Assembly (NCBI GenBank): GCA_934591815.1
Contig: CAKTPV010000002.1
Span: forward strand, 124,001-188,000
Source of the DNA: an uncultured Oscillospiraceae bacterium
Lineage (GTDB): Bacteria > Bacillota > Clostridia > Oscillospirales > Oscillospiraceae
Reading direction: 5' to 3'
Length of the DNA stretch: 64,000 nt
Each line of letters starts with the position of its first letter. The first letter of the stretch is position 1. This document shows, piece after piece, positions 43,981-54,164 of this stretch. A program made the position numbers and the translations under genes. The notes beneath the pieces are model-generated. The model did not search any database, was not told the origin of the DNA, and was given only the letters and a program-made list of their open reading frames with translations.

Positions 43981-44418
43981 ATGGATAAGAAGCAAGCATG
44001 GCTCCAGCTGGTGCGGGAGAAGTCCGAGCACTATCTGAATCTGCACGACGGCGGCTTTGACGAGAAAATGCGGGCGCGTCTGGTGGACTGCGATTACGAG
44101 GCGCAGACTGTCACCTACGCCTTCCCCACCCAGGACTGGCAGATCAACGAGAAGGGCGGCATCCACGGCGGCGCTATCGCCGGGATGTTCGATACGGCCT
44201 TCGGCGTGGTAGCCAACTTCACCGCAGGGGACAACGAGGCCACCACCACGGACATGACGGTGTCCTTCCTGCGGGGCGTGGATTTCGGCATGGAGCTGCA
44301 CCTGAAGGTGTTCATCGTCAAGGCGGGCCGCAGTCTCATCCGCCAGCGGGCGGAGCTGACCGACGCCGCCACCGGAAAGCTGCTGGCCACCGCCAGCGGC
44401 AGTTGGATGCCCTTATAA
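43981..44418 (+). CDS. PaaI-type hotdog thioesterase
   Basis: The 145-residue hotdog-fold protein has the PaaI/YbgC-like core GGIHGGAIAGMFDTAFGVVA, with the catalytic Asp in that helix, and ATTTDMTVSFLRGV. It probably hydrolyses dead-end or surplus acyl-CoAs, keeping free CoA available for the butyrate module. It starts 9 bp after abfD. The acyl substrate is unknown. Confidence 0.85.
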   Translation: MDKKQAWLQLVREKSEHYLNLHDGGFDEKMRARLVDCDYEAQTVTYAFPTQDWQINEKGGIHGGAIAGMFDTAFGVVANFTAGDNEATTTDMTVSFLRGVDFGMELHLKVFIVKAGRSLIRQRAELTDAATGKLLATASGSWMPL

Positions 44419-44458
44419 GAACCGTTCCGAAACAGAGTAAAAATGTAGGAGAAACAAC

Positions 44459-45598
<1,140 letters not shown>

Positions 45599-45614
45599 GA
45601 GGAGGGACGAGACA

Positions 45615-46415
45615 ATGAAGATTTTGGTCACCGTAAAGCAGGTTCCCGACACCAGCGGCAAGGTCGCTGTGAACCCCGATGGCACCCTGGACCGTGCGTC
45701 CATGCAGACCATCATCAACCCCGATGACATGAACGCCGTTGAGGCCGCTCTGGCTCTGAAGGACGAGCTGGGCTGCAAGGTCGTGGCGTTCACCATGGGC
45801 CCTCCTCCCGCAGAGGGCATGCTGCGTGAGCTGATGGCCATGGGCGTGGACGAGGGCGTTCTGGTCACCGCTCGTGAGTTCGGCGGTTCCGATACCTACG
45901 CTACCTCCCAGATCATCGCCGCTGCCATCGACACCTACGGCATCGAGAAGGATGACCTCATCCTGGCTGGCCGTCAGGCCATCGACGGCGATACCGCACA
46001 GGTCGGCCCCCAGATCGCTGAGAAGCTGCATCTGCCCCAGGTCACCTATGCCGGCGAGATCACCAAGGACGGCGACACCCTGACCGTGAAGCGCATGCTG
46101 GAGGACGGCTACATGACCATCAAGGTCAAGACCCCCTGCATGATCACCTGCATCAAGGAGCTGAACACCCCGCGTTACCTGTCCGTGGGCGGCGCGTTCG
46201 AGTGCTACAGCAAGCCTCTGGTCACCATGACCTACGAGACCCTGAAGGATCACCCCCTGATCGACAAGAGCACGATCGGCCTGGCTGGTTCTCCCACCAA
46301 CATTCTGACCTCCTTCACGCCCCCTCAGAAGGGCGCGGGCATGATGCTCGAGGGCGCTGACAAGGCTACCACCGACAAGCTGGCAGGCATTCTGGCCGCC
46401 AAGCACATCATCTAA
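45615..46415 (+). CDS. etfB: Electron transfer flavoprotein beta subunit
   Basis: EtfB binds the second flavin/NADH site of the electron-bifurcating Bcd-Etf complex. The 266 residues start KILVTVKQVPDTSGKVAVN and contain NPDDMNAVEAALALKD and the flavin-binding LILAGRQAIDGDTAQVGPQ segment typical of clostridial EtfB. It lies directly downstream of bcd and 16 bp upstream of etfA, in the standard bcd-etfB-etfA order. Confidence 0.96.
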   Translation: MKILVTVKQVPDTSGKVAVNPDGTLDRASMQTIINPDDMNAVEAALALKDELGCKVVAFTMGPPPAEGMLRELMAMGVDEGVLVTAREFGGSDTYATSQIIAAAIDTYGIEKDDLILAGRQAIDGDTAQVGPQIAEKLHLPQVTYAGEITKDGDTLTVKRMLEDGYMTIKVKTPCMITCIKELNTPRYLSVGGAFECYSKPLVTMTYETLKDHPLIDKSTIGLAGSPTNILTSFTPPQKGAGMMLEGADKATTDKLAGILAAKHII

Positions 46416-46431
46416 GGAAGGAGAAACGAAA

Positions 46432-47553
46432 ATGGCTTTTAATAGTGCTGATACCGCTGCCTTCAAAAACGTATGGGTTTTCTGCGAGCAGCGTCAGGGC
46501 GTGATGATGCCCACCACCTTCGAACTGATCTCCGAGGGCCGGAAGCTGGCCAATGAGCTGGGCGTGGAGCTGTGCGGCATCCTGCTGGGCGACAACGTCA
46601 AGGGCATCGCCGCTGAGCTGGGCCAGTATGGCGCAGACAAGGTCTATGTCTATGATTCCCCCCTGCTGAAGGACTTCACCACCGATGCCTACACCAAGGT
46701 GATCGTGGAGGCCGTTGAGGAGCTGAAGCCCGAGGTGCTGCTGTTCGGCGCCTCCAACATCGGCCGTGACCTGGCTCCCCGCTGCGCCGCCCGCCTGCAC
46801 ACCGGTCTGTGCGCGGACTGCACCCACCTGGACATCGACATGCCCAACTACAAGGGCTTCCTGCGCGAGGCCTCCACGCTGCCCGAGGAGCGCATCGAGA
46901 AGCTGGGCACCGTGATGATCAACCGCGAGCCGCATGACGTGTCCCGCGACCTGAAGATGACCCGTCCCGCTTTCGGCGGTCACCTGATGGCCTCCATCAT
47001 CTGCCCCCGCTTCCGCCCCGCCATGGCGACCGTTCGCCCCGGCGTTATGAAGAAGCGCGAGTGCAAGAAGAACGTGGAGATCCTGCATCCCGCTTTCGAG
47101 CTGGCTGCTGCTGACATCCACACCGAGGTCACCGAGACCGTCAAGGCCGCCAAGAAGCTGGTTGACCTGATCGGCGCTGACTTCATCGTGTCCGTTGGCC
47201 GTGGTATCTCCAAGGACGTGGAGGGCGGCATCAAGCTGGCCGAGGAGCTGGCTGAGGTTCTGGGCGGCGTCGTGGGTTCCTCCCGCGCCTGCGTGGACTC
47301 CGGCTGGATCTCCGCTGACCATCAGGTCGGCCAGACCGGCAAGACCGTCCATCCCAAGGTCTACATCGCACTGGGCATCTCCGGCGCCATCCAGCACAAG
47401 GCTGGTATGCAGGATTCCGAGTGCATCATCGCCGTGAACAAGAACGACACCGCTCCCATCTTCGAGGTGGCTGACTACGGTATCGTCGGCGATCTGTTCA
47501 AGGTCGTTCCCGAGCTGATCGAGTCCATCAAGGCTGCCAAGGCTGCCAAGTAA
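46432..47553 (+). CDS. etfA: Electron transfer flavoprotein alpha subunit
   Basis: EtfA carries the FAD domain of the bifurcating flavoprotein. The 373 residues end with the FAD-binding signature VGSSRACVDSGWISADHQ, GQTGKTVHPKVYIALGISG and AGMQDS. It is the last gene of the ~14-kb rightward operon and is followed by a strong terminator. Confidence 0.96.
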   Translation: MAFNSADTAAFKNVWVFCEQRQGVMMPTTFELISEGRKLANELGVELCGILLGDNVKGIAAELGQYGADKVYVYDSPLLKDFTTDAYTKVIVEAVEELKPEVLLFGASNIGRDLAPRCAARLHTGLCADCTHLDIDMPNYKGFLREASTLPEERIEKLGTVMINREPHDVSRDLKMTRPAFGGHLMASIICPRFRPAMATVRPGVMKKRECKKNVEILHPAFELAAADIHTEVTETVKAAKKLVDLIGADFIVSVGRGISKDVEGGIKLAEELAEVLGGVVGSSRACVDSGWISADHQVGQTGKTVHPKVYIALGISGAIQHKAGMQDSECIIAVNKNDTAPIFEVADYGIVGDLFKVVPELIESIKAAKAAK

Positions 47554-47571
47554 GTTGGATCTCTGACACAC

Positions 47572-47610
47572 AAAAAAGAAACTCCACCGCCAGGTGGAGT
47601 TTCTTTTTTT
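47572..47610. terminator. Terminator of the rightward catabolic/butyrate operon
   Basis: AAAAAAGAAACTCCACC and GGTGGAGTTTCTTTTTTT form a 17-bp A/T-flanked stem with a 4-nt loop, 18 bp after etfA. Confidence 0.93.
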
Positions 47611-47712
47611 GTACAGGGCAGATGTTGTCAGACACAGACGGGGTGGAGGGAGGATAGAAAACGACAGGCTGTCCCTTTTCCCGCAGCGAGGGAGGGGAAA
47701 AAACGACAAGGG

Positions 47713-47741
47713 TTGCCTAAAATGGAAAATCGCGGTATAAT
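47713..47741 (+). promoter_or_regulatory. Promoter of pncB
   Basis: TTGCCT (47713-47718), a 17-nt spacer and TATAAT (47736-47741), 51 bp before the gene. Confidence 0.75.
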
Positions 47742-47792
47742 ACAAGCAATACACTTTGCGCACCGCGCAAAGACCGATTTGAGGTATTGAGG

Positions 47793-49244
47793 ATGAAAAC
47801 AGAGGAAAAGCTGAACATGACCATGCTCTGCGACTTCTACGAGTTGACCATGGGCAACGGGTACTTCCAGACCGGCTACAAGGATCGCATCGTCTACTTT
47901 GATGTGTTCTTCCGGAAGGTGCCGGACAGCGGCGGCTACGCCATCACAGCGGGGCTGGAGCAGCTCATCGACTACATCGAGAACCTGCACTTCACCGAAG
48001 CGGATATCGCCTACCTGCGGGGCCGCGGTATCTTCTGTGAGGAGTTCCTGGAGTATCTGCGGGACTTCCATTTTACCGGCGATATCTACGCCATTCCGGA
48101 GGGGACGCCGGTGTTCCCCAAGGAGCCGTTGGTAGTGGTGCGCGCACCGGCCATTGAGGCGCAGCTCATCGAGACGTTCACCCTGCTGACCATCAATCAC
48201 CAGAGCCTGATCGCCACGAAGGCCAACCGCATCAACCGTGCCGCCCGCGGCCGGACGGTGTTGGAGTTTGGCTCCCGCCGGGCGCAGGGTGCGGACGCCG
48301 CCATCGTAGGCGCACGCGCCGCATTTATCGGCGGCGTGGCAGGTACGGCCTGCACGCTGTCGGATGAGATGTACGGCGTGCCTGCCGGCGGCACCATGGC
48401 CCACGCGTGGGTGCAGATGTTCCCCAGCGAGCTGGAGGCGTTCAAGGCGTATTGCCGCCTGTATCCCACCAACGCCACGCTGCTGGTGGACACCTACAAC
48501 ACGCTGCACTCCGGCATTCCCAACGCCATCCGCGCCTTTGACGAGATCCTCAAGCCGATGGGCATTACCAAGTGCGGTATCCGTCTGGACTCCGGCGACT
48601 TGGCCTATCTGACCCAGAAGGCGCGGAAGATGCTGGACGACGCGGGCTGGACGGAGTGCAAGATCTCCGTGTCCAATTCGCTGGATGAGTATCTCATTCA
48701 GGATATGCTGCTGCAGGGCGCGCAGATCGATATGTTCGGCGTGGGCGAGCGGCTCATCACGGCCAAATCCGAGCCTGTGTTCGGCGGCGTGTATAAGCTG
48801 GCGGCCGTCGAGGAGCCGGACGGCACCGTGGTGCCCAAGATCAAGGTCAGCGAAAACGTGGAGAAGATCACCGTACCCCACTTCAAGAAGGTCTACCGCT
48901 TCTACGGCCGGGATACCGGCAAGGCCATTGCGGATTATATGACGCTTCACGATGAGACGGTGGACGATACGAAGGATATCACCATCTTCGACCCGCTGGC
49001 CACTTGGAAGAAAAAACGCGTCCACAATTTTGAAGCGCGGGAGCTGCTGGTGCCTGTGTTCCTGCAGGGTAAGTGCGTGTACAAGAGTCCGTCGCTGCAG
49101 GAGATCCGGGAGTATTGCCGCCAGCAGGTGGACACCCTGTGGGATGAGGTGAAGCGCTTCGACTACCCCCACAAATACTATGTGGATCTGTCCGATAAGC
49201 TGTGGGATATCCAGCAGCACCTGCTGCGCAGCTCGCAGGAGTAA
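47793..49244 (+). CDS. pncB: Nicotinate phosphoribosyltransferase
   Basis: PncB salvages nicotinate by coupling it to PRPP to form nicotinate mononucleotide for NAD synthesis. The 483-residue protein shows MTMLCDFYELTMGNGYF, LEFGSRRAQGADAA (phosphate-binding loop) and CGIRLDSGDLAYL near the active site. The ATG at 47793 is 8 nt after GAGG; an in-frame TTG two codons upstream is less likely. It starts a small plus-strand group with cardiolipin synthase and thiamine pyrophosphokinase. Confidence 0.94.
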   Translation: MKTEEKLNMTMLCDFYELTMGNGYFQTGYKDRIVYFDVFFRKVPDSGGYAITAGLEQLIDYIENLHFTEADIAYLRGRGIFCEEFLEYLRDFHFTGDIYAIPEGTPVFPKEPLVVVRAPAIEAQLIETFTLLTINHQSLIATKANRINRAARGRTVLEFGSRRAQGADAAIVGARAAFIGGVAGTACTLSDEMYGVPAGGTMAHAWVQMFPSELEAFKAYCRLYPTNATLLVDTYNTLHSGIPNAIRAFDEILKPMGITKCGIRLDSGDLAYLTQKARKMLDDAGWTECKISVSNSLDEYLIQDMLLQGAQIDMFGVGERLITAKSEPVFGGVYKLAAVEEPDGTVVPKIKVSENVEKITVPHFKKVYRFYGRDTGKAIADYMTLHDETVDDTKDITIFDPLATWKKKRVHNFEARELLVPVFLQGKCVYKSPSLQEIREYCRQQVDTLWDEVKRFDYPHKYYVDLSDKLWDIQQHLLRSSQE

Positions 49245-49283
49245 CCGGACAACACCATAAAAATGCGAAGGGGAGGAATGACC

Positions 49284-50837
49284 GTGAGAAAACCGAAGAT
49301 CCAACAGAGAACCGAGCGCCGGATATCCGCGGCGCTGCGTCTGGTATTGGTCGCCGTGCTGCTGGCGGCACAGCTGTCACTGGTGTTCCTCCTGAGCCTG
49401 CTCCTCAAGCAGCGGGCGGCGCTGGCCTATACGACCCTGGAGGTGCTGGCATTCGCCTACGCCGTGTATATCTGGACGAAGCCCGGCACCACCAGCTACA
49501 AGGTAGGGTGGATATTCCTGATCCTGTTTCTGCCGGTGGTGGGACTGATCCTCTACTGGCTGTGGAACGGCGGGTGCCAATCCAAGCGGCTGGATTTGAA
49601 GAAGCTGCCGCTGCCGCAGGAGCCCCCTTACAAGCAGGAGGAGAGTCGGCTCAATATCGAAAAGCTGCGGCAGACAACACCCCAATGGGCAAGGCTTGCT
49701 TCTTATCTGAACTGTAAGGGGTTCCCGCTTTACAGAAACACGAGGGCAACATACCTGCAAACGGGCAGGGAATTCCTGGAGGATATGCTGGGCGCCATGG
49801 AGCAGGCAGAGCGTTTCATCTTTCTGGAGTACTTCATCATGGCGGAGGGCGAGCTTTGGGATCGTCTGACGGGTGTTCTGCGGCGCAAGAGCGGGCAGGG
49901 CGTAGAGATCAAGCTGATCTTCGATGATTTCGGCAGCATGATGCGGATGCCGGCGGAGAAGGTGGAGGAGCTGCGCCGTGCCGGTGTGGAGGTCATCGTC
50001 TTCAACCCGGTACACCACTATGTGAACCGCCTGTACTTCAACTACCGCGACCACCGGAAGATCACCTGCATCGACGGTGATATCGCTTACACCGGCGGCG
50101 CCAATATTGCCGACGAGTACGCCGATATCATCCAGCGCTTTGGCTACTGGAAAGACTGCGGCGTCCGGCTGGAGGGCGAGGGCGCGTGGGGGCTGACCCG
50201 GGAATTCATCTTCATGTGGGAGCGGCTGGGCGGCGAAATGCACAGCGAGCATGACTATTACCGCCCCATGCACCACGCTCTGTCTGACGGCTTCTGCCAG
50301 ACGGTGGTAGACGGGCCGGACAATAACCCGGACGCCACGGCGGAGGATGTGTTCCTGCAGATGATCTCGCGGGCGCGGCAGACGGTGTATATCACCACGC
50401 CGTATCTGGCCATTGACGAGTCCATGATCAAGGCGCTGTGTCTGGCGGGAGACAGCGGTGTGGATGTGCGCCTGATGATGCCGGGCATACCGGATCACAA
50501 ATTTGCCTATCAGGTGGCGCAGAGCTATTTTCCGGAGTTGACAGAACATGGTGTGAAGATATATACTTACACGCCGGGGCTGATCCACGGCAAGACTGTG
50601 ATGGTGGACCGGGAGGCGGCGTTCATCGGCTCGGTGAACATGGATTTCCGCAGCTTCCAGCTGCACTTCGAGTGCGGTGAGCTCCTGTACCGGATGCCCG
50701 CCATCGAATCGCTGCTGGAGGACATGGACCAGATCCTCCAGCAAAGCGAGCGGGTGACGCCGGAACGCATCAAGGCGCGGCCGTGGTACCTCCGGGTGGC
50801 CGGCGACGTGCTGCGGCTGTTCGCCATGTGGATGTGA
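49284..50837 (+). CDS. cls: Cardiolipin synthase
   Basis: This phospholipase D-superfamily membrane enzyme joins two phosphatidylglycerols into cardiolipin. The 517 residues begin with two membrane helices (ALRLVLVAVLLAAQLSLVF and VGWIFLILFLPVVGLILYW), then two catalytic HKD motifs, first as DHRKITCIDGDIAYTGGAN and second as IHGKTVMVDREAAFIGSVN. The GTG at 49284 has a GGGGAGG site 7 nt upstream; ATGs at 49263 and 49278 fit it less well. Confidence 0.94.
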   Translation: MRKPKIQQRTERRISAALRLVLVAVLLAAQLSLVFLLSLLLKQRAALAYTTLEVLAFAYAVYIWTKPGTTSYKVGWIFLILFLPVVGLILYWLWNGGCQSKRLDLKKLPLPQEPPYKQEESRLNIEKLRQTTPQWARLASYLNCKGFPLYRNTRATYLQTGREFLEDMLGAMEQAERFIFLEYFIMAEGELWDRLTGVLRRKSGQGVEIKLIFDDFGSMMRMPAEKVEELRRAGVEVIVFNPVHHYVNRLYFNYRDHRKITCIDGDIAYTGGANIADEYADIIQRFGYWKDCGVRLEGEGAWGLTREFIFMWERLGGEMHSEHDYYRPMHHALSDGFCQTVVDGPDNNPDATAEDVFLQMISRARQTVYITTPYLAIDESMIKALCLAGDSGVDVRLMMPGIPDHKFAYQVAQSYFPELTEHGVKIYTYTPGLIHGKTVMVDREAAFIGSVNMDFRSFQLHFECGELLYRMPAIESLLEDMDQILQQSERVTPERIKARPWYLRVAGDVLRLFAMWM

Positions 50838-50854
50838 AAGGAGCGGGAGTACAG

Positions 50855-51472
50855 GTGGCCTGTTATATTTTCGGCGCGGGAAGCTTTTATGGCCTTTCCC
50901 AACGTCCCGCACCGGGGGATACCGTCATTGCCGCCGACGGCGGGTGGGAGCCGTGCAGGGGGGAGGGGCTGACGCCCGACCTGCTGCTGGGGGATTTTGA
51001 TTCCCTGCACACCGTGCCGGACTTTGCCCGCATCCGCCGCGTGCCGGTGGAAAAGGACGACACCGACATGATGCTGGCCATCAAGGAGGGTCTTGCCTGT
51101 GGCGAGACGGAGTTCCACCTCTATGGCGGCATGGGCGGCCGCCGCACCGACCACACCATTGCGAATTTACAGTGCCTGCTGTATCTGGCGGCGCACGGCG
51201 CGCAAGGGTGGCTGTATGGCGACGGAGAGCGGTTCACCGCCATTTGTGGCGGCGAGATCACCCTTCCGGCCCGGGAAAAGGGCATTGTGTCCGTGTTCTG
51301 TATGGGCGCGGATGCACAGGGCGTGACCATCGAGGGCGGGCAGTACACCGTGCATGACACGGTGCTGACGGCGTCTTTCCCGTTGGGCGTCAGTAATCAT
51401 TTTGTGGGCAACCCTGTCCGCGTGGCTGTCACGCAGGGCAGTTTGCTGATAGGTTTGATTGAAAAGGAGTAA
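50855..51472 (+). CDS. thiN: Thiamine pyrophosphokinase
   Basis: ThiN transfers pyrophosphate from ATP to thiamine to make thiamine diphosphate. The 205-residue protein has VIAADGGWEPC, LLLGDFDSLHTV, PVEKDDTDMMLAI and GGMGGRRTDHTIANL, all conserved in this family. The GTG at 50855 is 5 nt after CGGGAG. The product cofactor is used by the split transketolase elsewhere in the window, though there is no sign of joint regulation. Confidence 0.93.
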   Translation: MACYIFGAGSFYGLSQRPAPGDTVIAADGGWEPCRGEGLTPDLLLGDFDSLHTVPDFARIRRVPVEKDDTDMMLAIKEGLACGETEFHLYGGMGGRRTDHTIANLQCLLYLAAHGAQGWLYGDGERFTAICGGEITLPAREKGIVSVFCMGADAQGVTIEGGQYTVHDTVLTASFPLGVSNHFVGNPVRVAVTQGSLLIGLIEKE

Positions 51473-51476
51473 AAAC

Positions 51477-51953
51477 ATGAAGAAGAATGGACTGAACAAG
51501 CTGCTGGCACTGCTGCTGGCACTGGTGATGGTGCTGGCGCTAGCTGCCTGCGGCAATAAGGAGCAGGATAAAGGCGGCGCTGGTGATGACGCCAACGTTG
51601 TGACCGACGGTGTTGTGGCCGATGGCGCTACTGTTGGTGAGGGCAAGACCGCCTTTACCGTGGAGGTCGTGCAGCTGGACGGCACCGCCATCAAGTTCAC
51701 GGTGAACACCGACAAAGCTACCGTGGGCGAGGCGCTGCTGGATCTGGGCATCGTGGCAGGCGACACCACCGAGTACGGTCTGTATATCAAGACCGTCAAC
51801 GGTGTGACGCTGGACTATGATGCGGACGGCGCTTACTGGGCGTTCTACATCAACGGCGAGTATGCCTCCACCGGTGTGGATGCTACCAACATCGAGGCTG
51901 GTGCGACCTACACGCTGAAGGGCGAGTCTGCGGCAGCGACGAATGAGGGCTGA
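51477..51953 (+). CDS. Small lipoprotein with a DUF4430-like (transcobalamin C-terminal-like) domain
   Basis: The 158-residue protein has a lipoprotein signal (KLLALLLALVMVLALAAC) and a Gly/Asp-rich linker. A compact beta domain follows with ATVGEALLDLGIVAG, YGLYIKTVNGV and a YWAFYINGEYASTGVD core, as seen in DUF4430 proteins. It starts 4 bp after thiN. The domain often occurs in surface proteins that bind cobalamin-like ligands or act as modules; function here is unknown. Confidence 0.78.
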   Translation: MKKNGLNKLLALLLALVMVLALAACGNKEQDKGGAGDDANVVTDGVVADGATVGEGKTAFTVEVVQLDGTAIKFTVNTDKATVGEALLDLGIVAGDTTEYGLYIKTVNGVTLDYDADGAYWAFYINGEYASTGVDATNIEAGATYTLKGESAAATNEG

Positions 51954-51977
51954 TGCAGCCTGTAAAGCGCATAGCGT

Positions 51978-52018
51978 AAAAAAGAAAGGCACGGCATATG
52001 CCGTGCCTTTCTTTTTTG
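51978..52018. terminator. Bidirectional terminator between the lipoprotein and folC
   Basis: AAAAAAGAAAGGCACGGC and GCCGTGCCTTTCTTTTTT form an 18-bp stem with a 4-nt loop and T runs on both strands. Confidence 0.93.
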
Positions 52019-52024
52019 TGTTTT

Positions 52025-53290
52025 TCAGGGTATCAGCGCCGCCTCGGCCTCACCCATGAGATAGAGGGAGCCGCAGCACAGCACCGCACCGTCAGGGGGT
52101 GTGCTGTCCAGCGCCAGCGCCGCGCCGTCCGCCACAGAGCCGCAGGCCGTTACCGGCTTGCCAAGCGGCGTCAGGTAGGCCGCCAGCTCCTGTGCCGGCA
52201 GCGCGCGGGGGTCGTCCGGCGTCACGGTGATGAAACGGGCCGTATAGGGCAGGAGGGGGGTGTACATATGGGCGTAGTCCTTGTCTCCCATTACGCCGGT
52301 GAGGATGGTCAGCGGCCGTCCGGACAGGTAGTCCTCGACATTCTCCACCAGCGCCGCCATGCACTGAGGGTTATGCCCGCCGTCCATGACCACCAGCGGC
52401 TCCCGCCGCACCACCTCGAAGCGGACGGGCCAGCGCACCTGCGCCAGACCCTGCCGCACCGCGGCTTCGCCGATGCGCCAGCCGCGGCGACGAAGCACCT
52501 CTGCCGTTGTCAGCGCTGTGGCAGCGTTGTACAGCTGCATCCGGCCCAGCAGCGGCAGGTGCAGATCGGTCAGGTCACCGAAATCGAAGGACTGACCGTC
52601 CAGCGAGTGGGTAAGAGGGGAGAGGGCGTCCATGTCCACCGGGTGCAGCGTGACGCCGCAGGAGCGGCATCGTGCGGATACGACCTCCGCCACAGACGGC
52701 GCGCAGGGGTACAACACCGCCTCGCAGCCGGGCTTGATGATGCCGGACTTAGTCGCGGCGATCTTTTCTACCGTATCGCCCAGATAGGCCATGTGATCCA
52801 AGCCGATGTTGCACAGCACGGCGGCCTCCGGTGCAGGGATGGCATTTGTGGCGTCGAACTCGCCGCCCATGCCCACCTCGCACACCACGATGTCGCATTT
52901 CCTGCGGGCAAACCATGTGAAAGCGATGGCGGTCACCATCTCAAACTCCGAGGGGTGGTCAGCCATGCTGTCCGCCAGCGGCCGCACCTCCTCCGTGATG
53001 GCGCACAGCTCCGCGTCGGGGATCTCCTGCCCGTTAACCTGCATCCGCTCGTTAAAGCGGAAGATGTAGGGCGACGTGTACAGTCCCGTGCGATACCCGG
53101 CAGCTTGCAGGATGGACGCCAGCATGGCACAGGTGGAGCCCTTGCCGTTGGTGCCGGTGATGTGTACGAACTTTACCGTCCGTTCCGGATGTCCCAGCCT
53201 TTCCAGCAGCTCGTGGATGCGCCGGAGTCCCGGCTTGCTGCGCCGCCAATCCACTGCGTGAATGTAGGCCAGCGCCTCACGGATCGTCAT
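52025..53290 (-). CDS. folC: Folylpolyglutamate/dihydrofolate synthase
   Basis: FolC adds glutamate residues to folates and to dihydropteroate. The 421 residues carry the Mur-ligase-type P-loop VHITGTNGKGSTCAML, a second ATP motif CNIGLDHMAYLGDTVEKIA and VVMDGGHNPQCMAAL near the C-terminus. It overlaps folT by 14 bp and is transcribed after it, so both fall under the tetrahydrofolate riboswitch. Confidence 0.95.
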   Translation of the reverse strand: MTIREALAYIHAVDWRRSKPGLRRIHELLERLGHPERTVKFVHITGTNGKGSTCAMLASILQAAGYRTGLYTSPYIFRFNERMQVNGQEIPDAELCAITEEVRPLADSMADHPSEFEMVTAIAFTWFARRKCDIVVCEVGMGGEFDATNAIPAPEAAVLCNIGLDHMAYLGDTVEKIAATKSGIIKPGCEAVLYPCAPSVAEVVSARCRSCGVTLHPVDMDALSPLTHSLDGQSFDFGDLTDLHLPLLGRMQLYNAATALTTAEVLRRRGWRIGEAAVRQGLAQVRWPVRFEVVRREPLVVMDGGHNPQCMAALVENVEDYLSGRPLTILTGVMGDKDYAHMYTPLLPYTARFITVTPDDPRALPAQELAAYLTPLGKPVTACGSVADGAALALDSTPPDGAVLCCGSLYLMGEAEAALIP

Positions 53291-53870
53291 GCTTTCTGCC
53301 TCCCTTGGCCTGAATGTGCCGCTGTACGCCGCTGAGCGCGCCGCGCCGCAGCAGCAGCCATACGATGAGGGTGTCCACCGAAGCGGTCAGGGCGAACTGG
53401 ATGCCGCGGGACACCAGCTTTGCCAGGAAAAATGCCTCTTTGGCCTCACCGCCGTATACCAGCGCCAGCGCCATGCTCTGCCACAGGACGGAGCCCAGCA
53501 GCGCCGCAGGGAAGAAGGCCAGCGCCGTCCGGGGCAGGGTGCTTTTCTCCAGCACATAGCGCCGCACCAGACCGGCCAGCAGGCCGTACAGGATGGGCGG
53601 CAGGCAGAAGATGGGGTTATAGCCGAAGGGGGAGAACAGGCAGCCGATCAGGTCGGCGGCGAAGCCCACCAGCGCGCCGGGGATGGGGCCGCACAGCAGA
53701 CCCGCCAGCACGATGGGCAGCGCCTCCAGTGAGATGCGGGTGGTTTCCGCCGGGATGAGGGTCAGCACCCGCGCCAGTACCACGCTCATGGCGGTCAGCA
53801 GGGCGCAGACAGTCAGGGAATAGGTGCTGAAAACGGGACGTGCGACAGTTGACATTTCTTTTTCGGGCAT
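53277..53870 (-). CDS. folT: Folate ECF-transporter S component
   Basis: FolT is the substrate-binding membrane subunit of an energy-coupling-factor folate importer. The 197 residues contain about six hydrophobic helices and a typical start (LTVCALLTAMSVVLARVL), RISLEALPIVLAGLLCGPIPG and GFAADLIGCLFSPFGYNPIF. The THF riboswitch upstream and folC downstream make folate the likely substrate. The energising EcfA/A'/T subunits are not in the window. Confidence 0.92.
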   Translation of the reverse strand: MPEKEMSTVARPVFSTYSLTVCALLTAMSVVLARVLTLIPAETTRISLEALPIVLAGLLCGPIPGALVGFAADLIGCLFSPFGYNPIFCLPPILYGLLAGLVRRYVLEKSTLPRTALAFFPAALLGSVLWQSMALALVYGGEAKEAFFLAKLVSRGIQFALTASVDTLIVWLLLRRGALSGVQRHIQAKGGRKHDDP

Positions 53871-53875
53871 AAAAA

Positions 53876-53905
53876 AACCTCCTTATCCTTGGGATGGGAG
53901 GAATC
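53876..53905 (-). promoter_or_regulatory. Ribosome-binding-site sequestering hairpin of the folT riboswitch
   Basis: On the minus strand CCTCCCATCC can pair with GGATAAGGAGG, which contains the folT ribosome binding site, across a 3-nt loop. The same CCTCCCATCC is perfectly complementary to GGATGGGAGG inside the aptamer (53986-53995), so aptamer folding and ribosome access are mutually exclusive in a way that predicts repression by ligand. Confidence 0.75.
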
Positions 53906-53931
53906 TTACAGATAGTAAAATAAAATACTGC

Positions 53932-54025
53932 CGTGTGGAAGCTGGAATGGAATCGCGGAGCAAGCTCCTTCGTCCGGCGGCAGCCTCCCATCCGTCCGGC
54001 ACTTAACGCACCATTCCTACACACG
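53932..54025 (-). promoter_or_regulatory. Tetrahydrofolate riboswitch upstream of folT
   Basis: Minus-strand sequence matches the THF-I class: the conserved GCGTTAAGT, a GGGAGGCTGC segment in the place of GGGATGTCGT, ACGAAGGAG-CTTG-CTCCGCG in the place of the ACGAAGCG hairpin, and closing stems CGTGTG/CACACG and GGAATGG/CCATTCC. Length (94 nt) and gene context fit. Identification is from memory of the consensus. Confidence 0.82.
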
Positions 54026-54035
54026 TGCTGGGAGC

Positions 54036-54064
54036 ATTATACAGCGCCTTTTTGGAAAATACAA
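54036..54064 (-). promoter_or_regulatory. Promoter of folT-folC
   Basis: On the minus strand TTGTAT (54064-54059), a 17-nt spacer and perfect TATAAT (54041-54036), with the riboswitch starting about 10 nt downstream. Confidence 0.75.
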
Positions 54065-54103
54065 GGGGGAATGGAAAAATCCCGCACCGTATGCGATGGG
54101 TGA

Positions 54104-54133
54104 TTGACGGGGCGGCGACGGGTTGTGTATAAT
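54104..54133 (+). promoter_or_regulatory. Promoter of fhs-fchA-folD
   Basis: TTGACG (54104-54109), an 18-nt spacer and perfect TATAAT (54128-54133), 31 bp before fhs. Confidence 0.78.
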
Positions 54134-54164
54134 AGAGGGCAGAATGTGCCGGGGAGGATGCAGC

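Noticed and set aside
42397..44301. A 634-codon minus-strand frame across the abfD region
   Set aside because: It is antisense to abfD and the thioesterase, has the same His/Gly/Val-rich shadow composition, and no ribosome binding site.
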